From: Bacteroidales bacterium
Lineage (GTDB): Bacteria > Bacteroidota > Bacteroidia > Bacteroidales > P3
Reading direction: 5' to 3'
DNA length: 48,771 bases
Assembly: GCA_009785425.1 (NCBI GenBank)
Contig: WQWI01000013.1
Coordinates: 1-48,771 of the forward strand
The number at the start of each line of letters is the position of its first letter. The stretch's first letter is position 1. Under the pieces are notes generated by a model that saw only the letters and a program-made list of their open reading frames with translations, ran no database searches and was not told the DNA's origin. This document shows positions 9,001-16,004 of the stretch, in pieces. A program made the position numbers and the translations under genes.

Positions 9001-9513
9001 ATAGCCGGAAACGGTTTGTTGTACATTCCAAGAAGTCTGGATGAAATTAGAGACAACCTAGATCCACGAGGATTTGCCGATATCTACGCAGCTTGGGCGG
9101 CATTAGATGCATTCATTGAGCAAGACGAGTATTTGAGAACACGTCGTGGTCAATTTACAGAGCGTGGTGGTGCAGTTGCTCCTTGGGCGAGCCTATTGGA
9201 TTTCAGCTTGTCGCACAGTATTCACGTAGCACAAGGTAACGGTCGTCGTCATTCATTGACGTTCAGTCTTGATATTCACAACTTCCTCAACTTGTTGAAC
9301 CCAAATTGGGGTGTTCATTATAGCCAAAGAGTTGGTACTAATGGACAGAATTTTGAAGTCTTGCAAGTTACGCAAGTTCCAACTGCAGCCAATGATTTCA
9401 CAGTTCGTTATGCTTTGCATCCTAGCTTAGTAAACGTACAAGAAACGTTTCAGCCAAATGTCGGATCTGTCTCACGTTGGGCTGCTATGTTTGGGGTTAG
9501 ATATTCGTTCTAA
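6100..9513 (+). CDS. Oar-like TonB-dependent outer-membrane receptor with carboxypeptidase-regulatory domain
   Basis: A complete 1137-residue receptor. After the signal peptide (cleavage near MMQAQ, residue 27) comes a CarboxypepD_reg domain (about 29-115: SMAGRVIGGGETLPGATIRA...GPYTVEISFMGFQP). A plug domain follows, with the Oar-type phrases GRFNNMTVNGASFNNSFGL and APFDVRLGGFTGGGINTVTR. A long barrel then ends in MFGVRYSF with the terminal aromatic. Oar-like receptors are linked to outer-membrane transport or protein secretion in Bacteroidetes and myxobacteria; the substrate cannot be read here. ATGs at 6100 and 6121 are both possible, the second giving a more typical signal peptide. It is monocistronic, with a promoter and a strong terminator. 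Confidence 0.9.
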   Translation: MKKHLTTMKKIFTLFVLLFSMQMMQAQVTTASMAGRVIGGGETLPGATIRAVHTPTGTVFGSTTRMDGSFTVPNMRIGGPYTVEISFMGFQPQTFTDIFLTLGEEFTLNVTLVEGIMLEGVDIVSYQSAVMNSSRTGAQTVVTRNDINMLPTSTRSLSDFTRLTPMSASGGGTFGTSFAGVSGRFNNMTVNGASFNNSFGLGSGLGGAGREPISLEALDQIQVMIAPFDVRLGGFTGGGINTVTRSGTNDFHAAAYMFTRSPALMGYRVGDQIQNVAEFSDRSYGVTVSGAIIPNRLFFFVNAEVDRQASPISFTTRTPGSRIGAEGEVELDRLADFLRSTFGYDPGFYNKTSSPTEANRITARFDFNINPRHRLSLSYYHLRSFSTGNPSTSQAPVGGRGPNLTAIPFSSTFFRFNNNFDIVMAELHTTINNRMSNTLQVGYSRLRDFRDMDGGFFPQVDILMDGQGFTTFGTEANSLGNRLDSDIFQIQNNFVINTGRHEITLGTQSDLRRFKNGFAQNYPGAWVFGSVDDFIFNSLATQQWLQTNPTMAGFNITNFNPAAFGITAPGVTGIANSAPGTGLTAFNQAFSVTGDFPFAFVDVFQIGLYAQNRWRVNDQFNLTFGVRVDIPIFTTDLPENPAIASDVYLDGIQIDVSRFPNAQPMFSPRVGFNWRPLEDGSLQVRGGTGIFTGTPPYVWLSNQASNNGLVWSSLQFAGDRRQELGFTGDIYTYPHLALESATLPRANINATDPNFRFPSIWRNNLAADFRFGGGWIATVELIHSSDINAIYHRNIGVQMAKDAEGNQIFVNDGSGQNRRPAYIIPQAGSTFQSDLPGNSGRSNHVILMGNSNLGYSIFSTFQLQRNFMQGPLQGLSLNASYTMGRARGINDGTGSVALSSWNIRRSLDPNAAELGTLAGSVDGRFMFSGHYTANWSDRASTSIGIFFQRYRPYRFTFSFGGDANGSGIAGNGLLYIPRSLDEIRDNLDPRGFADIYAAWAALDAFIEQDEYLRTRRGQFTERGGAVAPWASLLDFSLSHSIHVAQGNGRRHSLTFSLDIHNFLNLLNPNWGVHYSQRVGTNGQNFEVLQVTQVPTAANDFTVRYALHPSLVNVQETFQPNVGSVSRWAAMFGVRYSF

Positions 9514-9536
9514 ACAACTTTGCTTTATACAAAAAC

Positions 9537-9570
9537 AAAAAAGCCACTCTGAAAAAAGGGTGGCTTTTTT
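9537..9570 (+). terminator. Rho-independent terminator after the TonB receptor
   Basis: AAAAAAGCCAC pairs with GTGGCTTTTTT around a short A-rich loop. The A and T tracts flanking the GC stem could let it work in both directions, which suits the converging minus-strand gene ending at 9639. Confidence 0.85.
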
Positions 9571-9638
9571 GTTGTATTCAGAAGCCGATAGGCTTGCGGT
9601 TTTCCCATTCGACACGTCGTTTTGTTAGCATCGAACAC

Positions 9639-11309
9639 CTAAAAATTATACGCATAACTCAAACTAAACACCAAACTATACCTGTTCCTTGCATTTTGCA
9701 AAAAACGGGCTTGCTGGATGATACTTGCACTAAAATTGTGGTTGTTTCGATACGTATATGTTGCTGTGGTTCGTAGGTTGAAAATGTGAATACTTGGATT
9801 TTGGCGGGATATTTCGAAGTTATAACTGAATGAGTTTCTAATTCGGATTTGATTTTGATGTACGGATGTGCTTTGCGAAACGATAAGACCTATCAAATGG
9901 CTTTGTCCATCCGCAATTTGCTGAATGGTGCTACTTAGACCAAATGTGTACGTGTTTTCGGAGGCAAGTGTTGTGGAATAATTCAGCGACTGACTGAAAA
10001 TTCTCATACCTTGCAATACGCCTTCATATCTTACATCTCTCGCATCTTGAAAGCTGAACATGTATGAAATATTTTGTCTGTCGATGTTCCAATTCAACGA
10101 AAAATCTGCCGATTGCGATATTTGTGAAAAGGAAAGTGTATCTACGTAGTCGAAAGGGTTGTTTTGGTAGAGTTCTGAAATTGGACGAATGTTTGTAAAG
10201 GAGGTAAAATTGGAGTAGTTGGCGGTCATGCTGATTTGTTCTGTGGTTTGCCAGTTGGTGTTTATAGCCCAAACAAACCGCAGGGCAGAAGTTTCTTTCA
10301 CATTCAAAAGATCGTTGCGTTGAACGCCGAAATTTCCACCTATACCAAAACTTGAAAATTGATGGTTGGCGTTTATAGTGAAATTTTCCATATCATTGTT
10401 GGAAAAGAATGTTCCGAGGGATTGATAGCCCGGATCGATACGTTCGTAGGCGACACCTATCCAACGGTAGTTGAGCCCAAGTCTAAAGGAGCGATAGGTT
10501 GACGTTGCTGCATTGTTCGACATCATGAATGAGGTGAGAAACGGAATAACGCCTCTTGGCCTTTGAGACAAGGCTGTATGATCATGATTGAATTGACTGA
10601 GTGCATAGACTGCGGAAACATTAAGATTAGGTGAGAGTGTTCCATTATAGGAAAATTCAGTTACCAAATTTTCTTTGGCGGAAACAGTGATCGGTTGGGT
10701 AGATTCTGTCTGTGCTATCAGTCTTTCTAAAGAGTTCGGATCATCTTTGGCTTTGAAAAACGTGAAGCCAAAAACATGTTGGTTTAATGTGTACGACATT
10801 TGACTTCCAAAACCCATTCGTCGAAAAGAGGCTTCACGATTTGAGGCTGAGTCGGCCAACCTGGCTCTTCTCAATTGACCATACATGAAGCTGATTCTGA
10901 AAGGTCCGTCGGGCGTGAGTTCCGCACCAAAGCCGTCAAATTGTTGTCCGTTGAATGTGTTTGGTGAAAAACTCATACTTGCTCGTCCAATGTAAAGTTT
11001 TACCCATCTGAAGGATGGTGCAAGTTCAAAACGATTAAAAGGGTTGACATAACTGTAATTTACACGCTGATTGGAATAAGAAAACGACAGAGGCACTGCA
11101 AAGCCTCTGATAACTGGCGAAAGGTTGCCTGAAATCAGGTATGTAAACGGCGTTAAGTGTGGCTCATTGATACCGGTTGAAAACACCGTTTGTGCCGACA
11201 CACCTCCTGAAAGCCCAAACCACGGGGCAGTCAGGAGGTTGTCGATACTTTGTGCATTGGTTTTTAGAGCCAAAAGCAGGAATAACGTTATGACAATCGG
11301 TCGTTTCAT
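9639..11309 (-). CDS. Outer-membrane beta-barrel protein of unknown function
   Basis: The 556 residues begin with a clear signal peptide (MKRPIVITLFLLLALKTNAQ). The rest is almost entirely alternating polar/hydrophobic strands, such as FRLGLNYRWIGVAYE and YSTTLASENTYTFGLSS, ending in SLVFSLSYAYNF with a C-terminal Phe as BAM-inserted barrels have. No plug, OmpA or enzyme domain is visible. It starts 13 bases after the T9SS cargo gene at 11323 ends, so the two are probably co-transcribed. A surface anchor or outer-membrane partner for that cargo is possible but is inference from adjacency. Confidence 0.75.
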   Translation of the reverse strand: MKRPIVITLFLLLALKTNAQSIDNLLTAPWFGLSGGVSAQTVFSTGINEPHLTPFTYLISGNLSPVIRGFAVPLSFSYSNQRVNYSYVNPFNRFELAPSFRWVKLYIGRASMSFSPNTFNGQQFDGFGAELTPDGPFRISFMYGQLRRARLADSASNREASFRRMGFGSQMSYTLNQHVFGFTFFKAKDDPNSLERLIAQTESTQPITVSAKENLVTEFSYNGTLSPNLNVSAVYALSQFNHDHTALSQRPRGVIPFLTSFMMSNNAATSTYRSFRLGLNYRWIGVAYERIDPGYQSLGTFFSNNDMENFTINANHQFSSFGIGGNFGVQRNDLLNVKETSALRFVWAINTNWQTTEQISMTANYSNFTSFTNIRPISELYQNNPFDYVDTLSFSQISQSADFSLNWNIDRQNISYMFSFQDARDVRYEGVLQGMRIFSQSLNYSTTLASENTYTFGLSSTIQQIADGQSHLIGLIVSQSTSVHQNQIRIRNSFSYNFEISRQNPSIHIFNLRTTATYTYRNNHNFSASIIQQARFLQNARNRYSLVFSLSYAYNF

Positions 11310-11322
11310 TCAGTTATGAAGT

Positions 11323-13410
11323 TTACCACACAATTTTAACCGAATGGTTTTCGGAACGGATGATGTAGACTCCCCGTGCAGTTCTACGGTTTTCAACCCT
11401 TACGATGTCGGTTGTAGAAATGCCTTGATGTACCGGTATTCCCGCAAGGGTGTAGATGCGATAAGGTGTGCCAATGGTTAGTCCTTCAATGTGGAGGATG
11501 CCGTTGGTTACCCATACTTGTAGAGGAGTATCACCGTGCGTTCCCATAATGCTTGTGGCATCTGCTGTCCATCTTGCAAAAAGTGTAGTGTCGGATGTTA
11601 CGAGACTTGTTGCGAAAACCCACGCAGTTGTATAGTCAGTGCTTGTGTACCAACCCTCGAATGTAAAACCTGTGCGAGTTGGGTCGGTCGGTCTCTCTAC
11701 CGTTTCGCCGTGATCAACGGTTTGGTTGGTAACATTGCTACCACCTTGCGAGTTGAAGGTTATGGTGTGAGTAATAACTTCCCATCTTGCAAAAAGCGTA
11801 GTGTCCGAAGTTACAACACTTGTTGCAAAAAACCACGCAGTTGTATAGGTGGTGTCTGTGTACCAGCCCTCGAACGTAAAACCTGTACGAGTTGGGTCGG
11901 TCGGTCTTTCCAGAGTTCCGCCGTGATCAACAGTCTGGTCGGTAACATTGCTACCGCCTTGCGAGTTGAACGTTACGGTGTGAGTAATAATTTCAATTCC
12001 GTCCACCGTTACCGGCAACACAATAAAACCTTGATTGCCGTTGTTTGTGTAGCGAATACCGTGGTTGCCGTTATGAATATCCCATACTGCACGATCTGCA
12101 GGAAGTGAAATTAAGTCTGTGCTACTGCCTTGTTCGTAGATGGCCTCTTCGTTGGGCTTATTCCATGCGATAACGATACCGTTTCCGGTAACATCCTCGG
12201 CATCGATGGTAACATCACCGGCAAAACCAATCGAAATCACATCGTAGATGCTTTCGCCGTAGGCAAACACTACCCCGCCGCTAACCGTAACGCTACCGGT
12301 AGTGATAATAGCCAACCTGTTTTGAGCAAGCACTTTGCCTCCTTTAATTGCAACGGAAGTATTGCTACCGCCAAAAAGTTGTATTGCTTCGTTGTTTTCG
12401 CCGGATTTCACCGTACCGCCATTGATAATTATGGCAAGGTCAGTAGCACCAAAAGCAGAGATAGTAGCACCGGAATTCGCACCCGTTGAAGCGATAAAGC
12501 CACCTTCTACAACTTCAAACGTGCCCGAGCTACCCAACGTTATTAGGGGGTCAAAGCCAGTATTTTGATCTGTGCTGAAACTCGCAGCCCAGCGAACAGT
12601 GATATTTTCGGGGATATTGAGAGTGCCCCATTGTCCCATTAGAGGAGTTGCGTTGGTGACGGGTTGTTCGGCAGTGACAGTAACCGTCATTGTTGCCAAA
12701 TCAAACACCGCATTCAAGGTTTCGCCATCGCCATAAGCAGCAATGCTTGATGCCAAAAAATAGCCTTCGTGTAGATCTTCTTCAAACTCCACTTGAATCG
12801 TGCTATTTCTAAATATATCGAATAGGGTAAAAACAGTATCCGTGTCCTGTATCGAAAACATACCATCGCGCCAGCCTCTTACACGAAAGCCAGGATCAGC
12901 TGTTGCAGTAAAGACGATATCACTACCATCTCTTACACTTGCACCGGACTGTATTTCTACATCATTAACCGTTGCAATCAGACTACCGCCTATTCCGTTA
13001 AAGACGTTGAACGTAACAGTGTGCGTCAACTCCTCAAACTCTACGGTAACTACTACATCGGATGTCAGATTGTCCAGCCAATGAGAGCCTGTAATCTGAC
13101 CCATTTGCGGAACGCCATTGACAAACCAGCCACTTACTTCAAAGCCCGGCGCTGCGTCTGCCAGGAACACTATCGTGCGGCCGGATTCTACCTGATCACC
13201 ACTGGCGATGGAGGTACCGCTCCAGCCATCAAGCCTTGCGATAATAGTTCCCATCTCTGTGCTTTGCACATTTGTATCGTGTACATGGAATGTAACCGTG
13301 TGTGGGTCTGCTTTCGCAATAAACGGAGCAATGCACAGCATTGTCAGAAGTAAAACTACTTTTGAGAGTTTTGATTTTTTTGAATTTGTTTGTGTGGATT
13401 TGTGTTTCAT
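11323..13410 (-). CDS. T9SS-exported surface protein with InlB-like and Listeria-Bacteroides repeats
   Basis: A 695-residue exported protein. After a basic, long signal peptide (cleavage near FIAKA) come two divergent InlB B-repeat-like domains (about 36-210: VTFHVHD..., AAPGFEVSGWFVNG, ADPGFRVRGWRDG). A beta-rich middle follows, then two near-identical 71-residue Listeria-Bacteroides repeats (HTVTFNSQGGSNVT...GFTFEGWYT...LFARW). It ends in a type A T9SS sorting domain (LHIEGLTIGTPYRIYTLAG...GVYIIRSENHSVKIVW). Such proteins are typically exported across the outer membrane by T9SS and act in adhesion. No T9SS machinery lies in this window. Its leader carries a five-copy heptamer array. Confidence 0.88.
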   Translation of the reverse strand: MKHKSTQTNSKKSKLSKVVLLLTMLCIAPFIAKADPHTVTFHVHDTNVQSTEMGTIIARLDGWSGTSIASGDQVESGRTIVFLADAAPGFEVSGWFVNGVPQMGQITGSHWLDNLTSDVVVTVEFEELTHTVTFNVFNGIGGSLIATVNDVEIQSGASVRDGSDIVFTATADPGFRVRGWRDGMFSIQDTDTVFTLFDIFRNSTIQVEFEEDLHEGYFLASSIAAYGDGETLNAVFDLATMTVTVTAEQPVTNATPLMGQWGTLNIPENITVRWAASFSTDQNTGFDPLITLGSSGTFEVVEGGFIASTGANSGATISAFGATDLAIIINGGTVKSGENNEAIQLFGGSNTSVAIKGGKVLAQNRLAIITTGSVTVSGGVVFAYGESIYDVISIGFAGDVTIDAEDVTGNGIVIAWNKPNEEAIYEQGSSTDLISLPADRAVWDIHNGNHGIRYTNNGNQGFIVLPVTVDGIEIITHTVTFNSQGGSNVTDQTVDHGGTLERPTDPTRTGFTFEGWYTDTTYTTAWFFATSVVTSDTTLFARWEVITHTITFNSQGGSNVTNQTVDHGETVERPTDPTRTGFTFEGWYTSTDYTTAWVFATSLVTSDTTLFARWTADATSIMGTHGDTPLQVWVTNGILHIEGLTIGTPYRIYTLAGIPVHQGISTTDIVRVENRRTARGVYIIRSENHSVKIVW
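11571..11996 (-). repeat. Two near-identical 213-bp direct repeats encoding 71-residue domains
   Basis: The same text (for example ATCTTGCAAAAAG on the plus strand) recurs at a spacing of 213 bp, exactly 71 codons. The few differences suggest recent duplication or gene conversion, and the array could expand or contract by recombination. Limits are approximate. Confidence 0.75.
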
Positions 13411-13420
13411 AATAATTTGT

Positions 13421-13455
13421 TTTAGTGGTTAATGATTAATGGTTAGTGGTTAGTG
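13421..13455 (-). repeat. Five heptamers (CAYTAAY on the coding strand) in a gene leader
   Basis: The plus strand reads TTTAGTG-GTTAATG-ATTAATG-GTTAGTG-GTTAGTG with no gaps, 10 bases upstream of the 13410 start codon. The same motif is seen at 15675-15695 and 19280-19307. Confidence 0.7.
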
Positions 13456-13469
13456 GTGATTATAATGGC

Positions 13470-13494
13470 GGTGGCTGAGCTTGTCGAAGCCACC
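13470..13494. repeat. Palindromic intergenic repeat with GAGCTTGTCGA loop
   Basis: GGTGGCT and AGCCACC flank an 11-base centre. A degenerate relative (TTGAGCCTGTCGAAGCC) lies at 19309-19333, and both stand just beyond a heptamer array. It could act as a terminator for the FN3 gene, but there is no T-tract. Confidence 0.55.
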
Positions 13495-13508
13495 CTTGTT
13501 TGCATGTT

Positions 13509-15665
13509 CTAAAAATTTACCGTAACTGTCCTCGAAAAACTTGTATTTTGACTTTCAGTTTCGATTCGGATTCGATATTCGTAAGTTGTCCCTTCTTGCA
13601 AGTCTGTATCGATGTATTGTTGTTCGCTGCCCGAAAGAGTTCGGAGTACGGTGGGTGGTCGCCCTTGTTCATTTCTGAGGATTTGTATGCGCTGAATGGG
13701 TTCGGTGGTTCTTGTTGTCCAGCGTAGGGTGGCGGTTCTTTGCTCGCGATTTGGAGTGGCAGATAGTTCGGGGGTGGCGGGGTGGGGGGTACGGGGTGTG
13801 AGGTGGATGATGTTGGAGAGCTCTGATGTGTGGGCGGGGGATACGGAGCGGGTGGCGATTTTTATGGTGCCGGAGTGTTGTAATACGGTTGTTATACTGT
13901 CGATATTTGTTGTTCTTGGGATTGTAGTCAGGATTTGCCAGCTATGTAGTGGCACGGATTGCGAATCCGCGCCAGCATTAGCATCATTGGCACGGACGTG
14001 GACGTCCGCGCCAGCGTTAGCGTCCACACCAGCGTTGGTGGCAGCGTTATTGGTTGTTTGGAGTAAAATTTGAGTGGCGGTTACGTTTGGATCAGCGGAG
14101 TTTGCCCATCTTAGAAACAACCTGTTTTCTTCCAGGCGATGCGCTGTAATCACAGGGGCAGTGGGGGCAAACAGTATGGGGCGGCGGGCTTCGTAAATGG
14201 CAGAAAGCTGGGATTGGTTGCCTCGGAAATCTATTGCCATTACTCTATAAAAAACGCTCGTAGTGGTGTTCATCGAAACGGTGTCGAAAAACACGGTATC
14301 TCTGATTTCTTCTGTTGTGATTTGTATAAACTCTGCTGTGGCTTGATTAGCTCTGAATATGCGGTATCCCGAAAGGTCGTCTTCGGTATTGGCCCGCCAT
14401 TGCAAATGTACCACGCCAAAACTGTCAATGGTTGCTTGCAATCCAACAGGCGGATCAGGCGGAATGCTGTCTTCCTCTTGAAAAAGCATCGGAAATGACG
14501 GTCTTTCACTACCATCCTGTCCAAAGGCAACCACCGAGATATAAGAGGCTCTTTGCGGTTTGGCAACAGCGATGCTTCTTCGTCGAGATGCGATGTTTGC
14601 GGATAGCACCTCGTCTTCACCGAAACGGTCGTGGCGACTTCTGATTTCGAAGTGCGACACATCTCTTTCAGCCGCCGGGTCAATTGTCCAAGAAACTTGT
14701 AGACGGTTTCTGTTATCCACCGTTAATTCTAAAAGTTCGGGGTTAGCGGTCAGTGTTCGTTGACTTCTTCCTCGAACCACGTTCGACGGTTCTGACAATT
14801 GCCCAAAAGCGTTTCTTCCTCTAATGCGGTAATGATAGGTTATGTTGGGACTTCTCAACGAATCAATAAATACCATCTCGTTGGGATTTGTGCCCGGATT
14901 TTCCAGCAGCAGGAAGGGGCGATCGTTGACGGCTGTGAAATTTCGCCCATTTTCCGATCGTTCGATAACATAACTTGAAAAGAAATTTCTCAGCACCCGA
15001 ATATCCCACGTAAGGACTACATGATGCTCGAAAAATGTTGCACGCAGAACATCGTCCATTACGGGAACTGTTGGCTCGGTGGCCGGTCCGATGAAGTAAA
15101 GACCTGTATCAACATTCAGCATCCCATAAGGATCGTTGATAAAAATCACGTAGAGGTATGTTTCGTTTGCCCGCACATTGGAATCCACCAAGCCCAATCC
15201 GGCAAATTGTGCCACAGCAAAATCCTGGTCGCAGGCAAAAAGTAAAAAGCCTAATCGTTGGTCACGCTCCTGCTCTCGTTGGGCTGCCTGCATAAAGGGA
15301 TTGGTTGAGTAAGTTATTTCAAAGGTTTCGCCAAAGAGGGCTTGGGCTGCAATGGCGAAGTTATCATCGTCAATAAACTCTTCCCATTTCTCCATAAGTT
15401 GTGGCTTAAATGGGGAGCCGGGAAGCTCAATCGTTGGCGGAAATTCTTGTACGATATTGTCTATCAAAATCGTCTTCCGGTGAACCACAAAACCATGCCT
15501 CAACCCTTGTTCCAGCACAAACATGTCATCGGCTGCCCAACGCAAATAGATTCGTCCGTCTTGGGCTTTTCCTGTGACGAAAATTCGACCGTCTCTGGCT
15601 TCTTGGGCGGAGACAGTGCTGAATGCAATTGCGAGTAGTGCGATTAATAGGGCTTTGTATTTCAT
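13509..15665 (-). CDS. Exported protein with multiple fibronectin type III domains
   Basis: A 718-residue protein with a signal peptide (MKYKALLIALLAIAFSTVSAQ). The first 200 residues are an unassigned domain. At least four FN3 modules follow (about 200-300, 300-400, 405-500 and 500-715). Their marks are LTWDIR...YVIERSENGRNF, LQVSWTIDP, VHLQWRANTEDDLSGYRIFRA and TATLRWTTR...YEYRIRI. No lipobox or sorting domain is evident at the end (SQNTSFSRTVTVNF). An odd Asn/Ala/Gly-rich stretch (NAGVDANAGADVHVRAND) in the fourth module is encoded by two palindromic repeats inserted in frame (13951-14012). It lies 98 bases upstream of the T9SS cargo gene and probably belongs to the same surface-protein cluster. 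Its function is unknown. Confidence 0.85.
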   Translation of the reverse strand: MKYKALLIALLAIAFSTVSAQEARDGRIFVTGKAQDGRIYLRWAADDMFVLEQGLRHGFVVHRKTILIDNIVQEFPPTIELPGSPFKPQLMEKWEEFIDDDNFAIAAQALFGETFEITYSTNPFMQAAQREQERDQRLGFLLFACDQDFAVAQFAGLGLVDSNVRANETYLYVIFINDPYGMLNVDTGLYFIGPATEPTVPVMDDVLRATFFEHHVVLTWDIRVLRNFFSSYVIERSENGRNFTAVNDRPFLLLENPGTNPNEMVFIDSLRSPNITYHYRIRGRNAFGQLSEPSNVVRGRSQRTLTANPELLELTVDNRNRLQVSWTIDPAAERDVSHFEIRSRHDRFGEDEVLSANIASRRRSIAVAKPQRASYISVVAFGQDGSERPSFPMLFQEEDSIPPDPPVGLQATIDSFGVVHLQWRANTEDDLSGYRIFRANQATAEFIQITTEEIRDTVFFDTVSMNTTTSVFYRVMAIDFRGNQSQLSAIYEARRPILFAPTAPVITAHRLEENRLFLRWANSADPNVTATQILLQTTNNAATNAGVDANAGADVHVRANDANAGADSQSVPLHSWQILTTIPRTTNIDSITTVLQHSGTIKIATRSVSPAHTSELSNIIHLTPRTPHPATPELSATPNREQRTATLRWTTRTTEPIQRIQILRNEQGRPPTVLRTLSGSEQQYIDTDLQEGTTYEYRIRIETESQNTSFSRTVTVNF
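13951..14012. repeat. Two palindromic repeats inserted in frame inside the FN3 gene
   Basis: Two copies with the frame GGCACGGA...TCCGCGCC (13951-13973 and 13989-14012) are near-palindromes with different centres, joined by GCC-AGC-rich spacers. They encode a low-complexity Ala/Asn/Gly/Asp stretch unlike the rest of the protein, as expected when a dispersed palindrome invades an open frame. Confidence 0.7.
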
Positions 15666-15674
15666 GAGTTGTGA

Positions 15675-15695
15675 GTTAGTGGTTAATGGTTAGTT
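15675..15695 (-). repeat. Three heptamers in the FN3 gene leader
   Basis: The plus strand reads GTTAGTG-GTTAATG-GTTAGTT, nine bases upstream of the 15665 start codon. It is the same family as 13421-13455. Confidence 0.6.
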
Positions 15696-15718
15696 ATAGG
15701 TGGTTACGATTTGGCGAA

Positions 15719-15953
15719 GTGCCCCGTAGGGGCGATATGTGCATTACCCCGTGCAAGTGCGTAGCACGTAGCTCGGGGTATGGCATCCCTCATCATATCC
15801 GGCACTCCGTAGGAGTGTAACATCTTATGTATTGTGGCACCCCACGGGGTGCACAGAGGAGGGGGAGGGCTCTCTACTCCGAGCTGTCTCGTGCTACCCC
15901 GAGCTGCGCTGCACTTGCACGGGGTTATCAACATTTCACGCCTACGGCGTGTA
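15719..15953. repeat. Composite hairpin element A
   Basis: It fills the gene-free stretch 15666-16004. In order it holds an outer hairpin GCCCCGTAGGGGC (15721-15733) and an inverted-repeat arm ACCCCGTGCAAGTGC with GCTCGGGGTA (15745-15780). Inner hairpins follow: CACTCCGTAGGAGTG (15803-15817) and GCACCCCACGGGGTGC (15837-15852). The matching inverted arm is at 15889-15927, and the other outer hairpin CACGCCTACGGCGTG at 15937-15951. The whole is roughly symmetric. The layout matches elements B and C although the sequence differs. Apparent small reading frames here are artefacts of the palindromes. Confidence 0.8.
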
Positions 15954-16004
15954 GTTTGTATCTCGCTATTGTGACACATTGTGCAAAGTTGTATATCCGT
16001 TTAG

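Noticed and set aside
11536-12108. 190-codon open frame antisense to the T9SS cargo gene
   Set aside because: It lies opposite the repeated domains, is Cys/Ser-rich and shows the same 71-codon repetition, as expected for a shadow frame.
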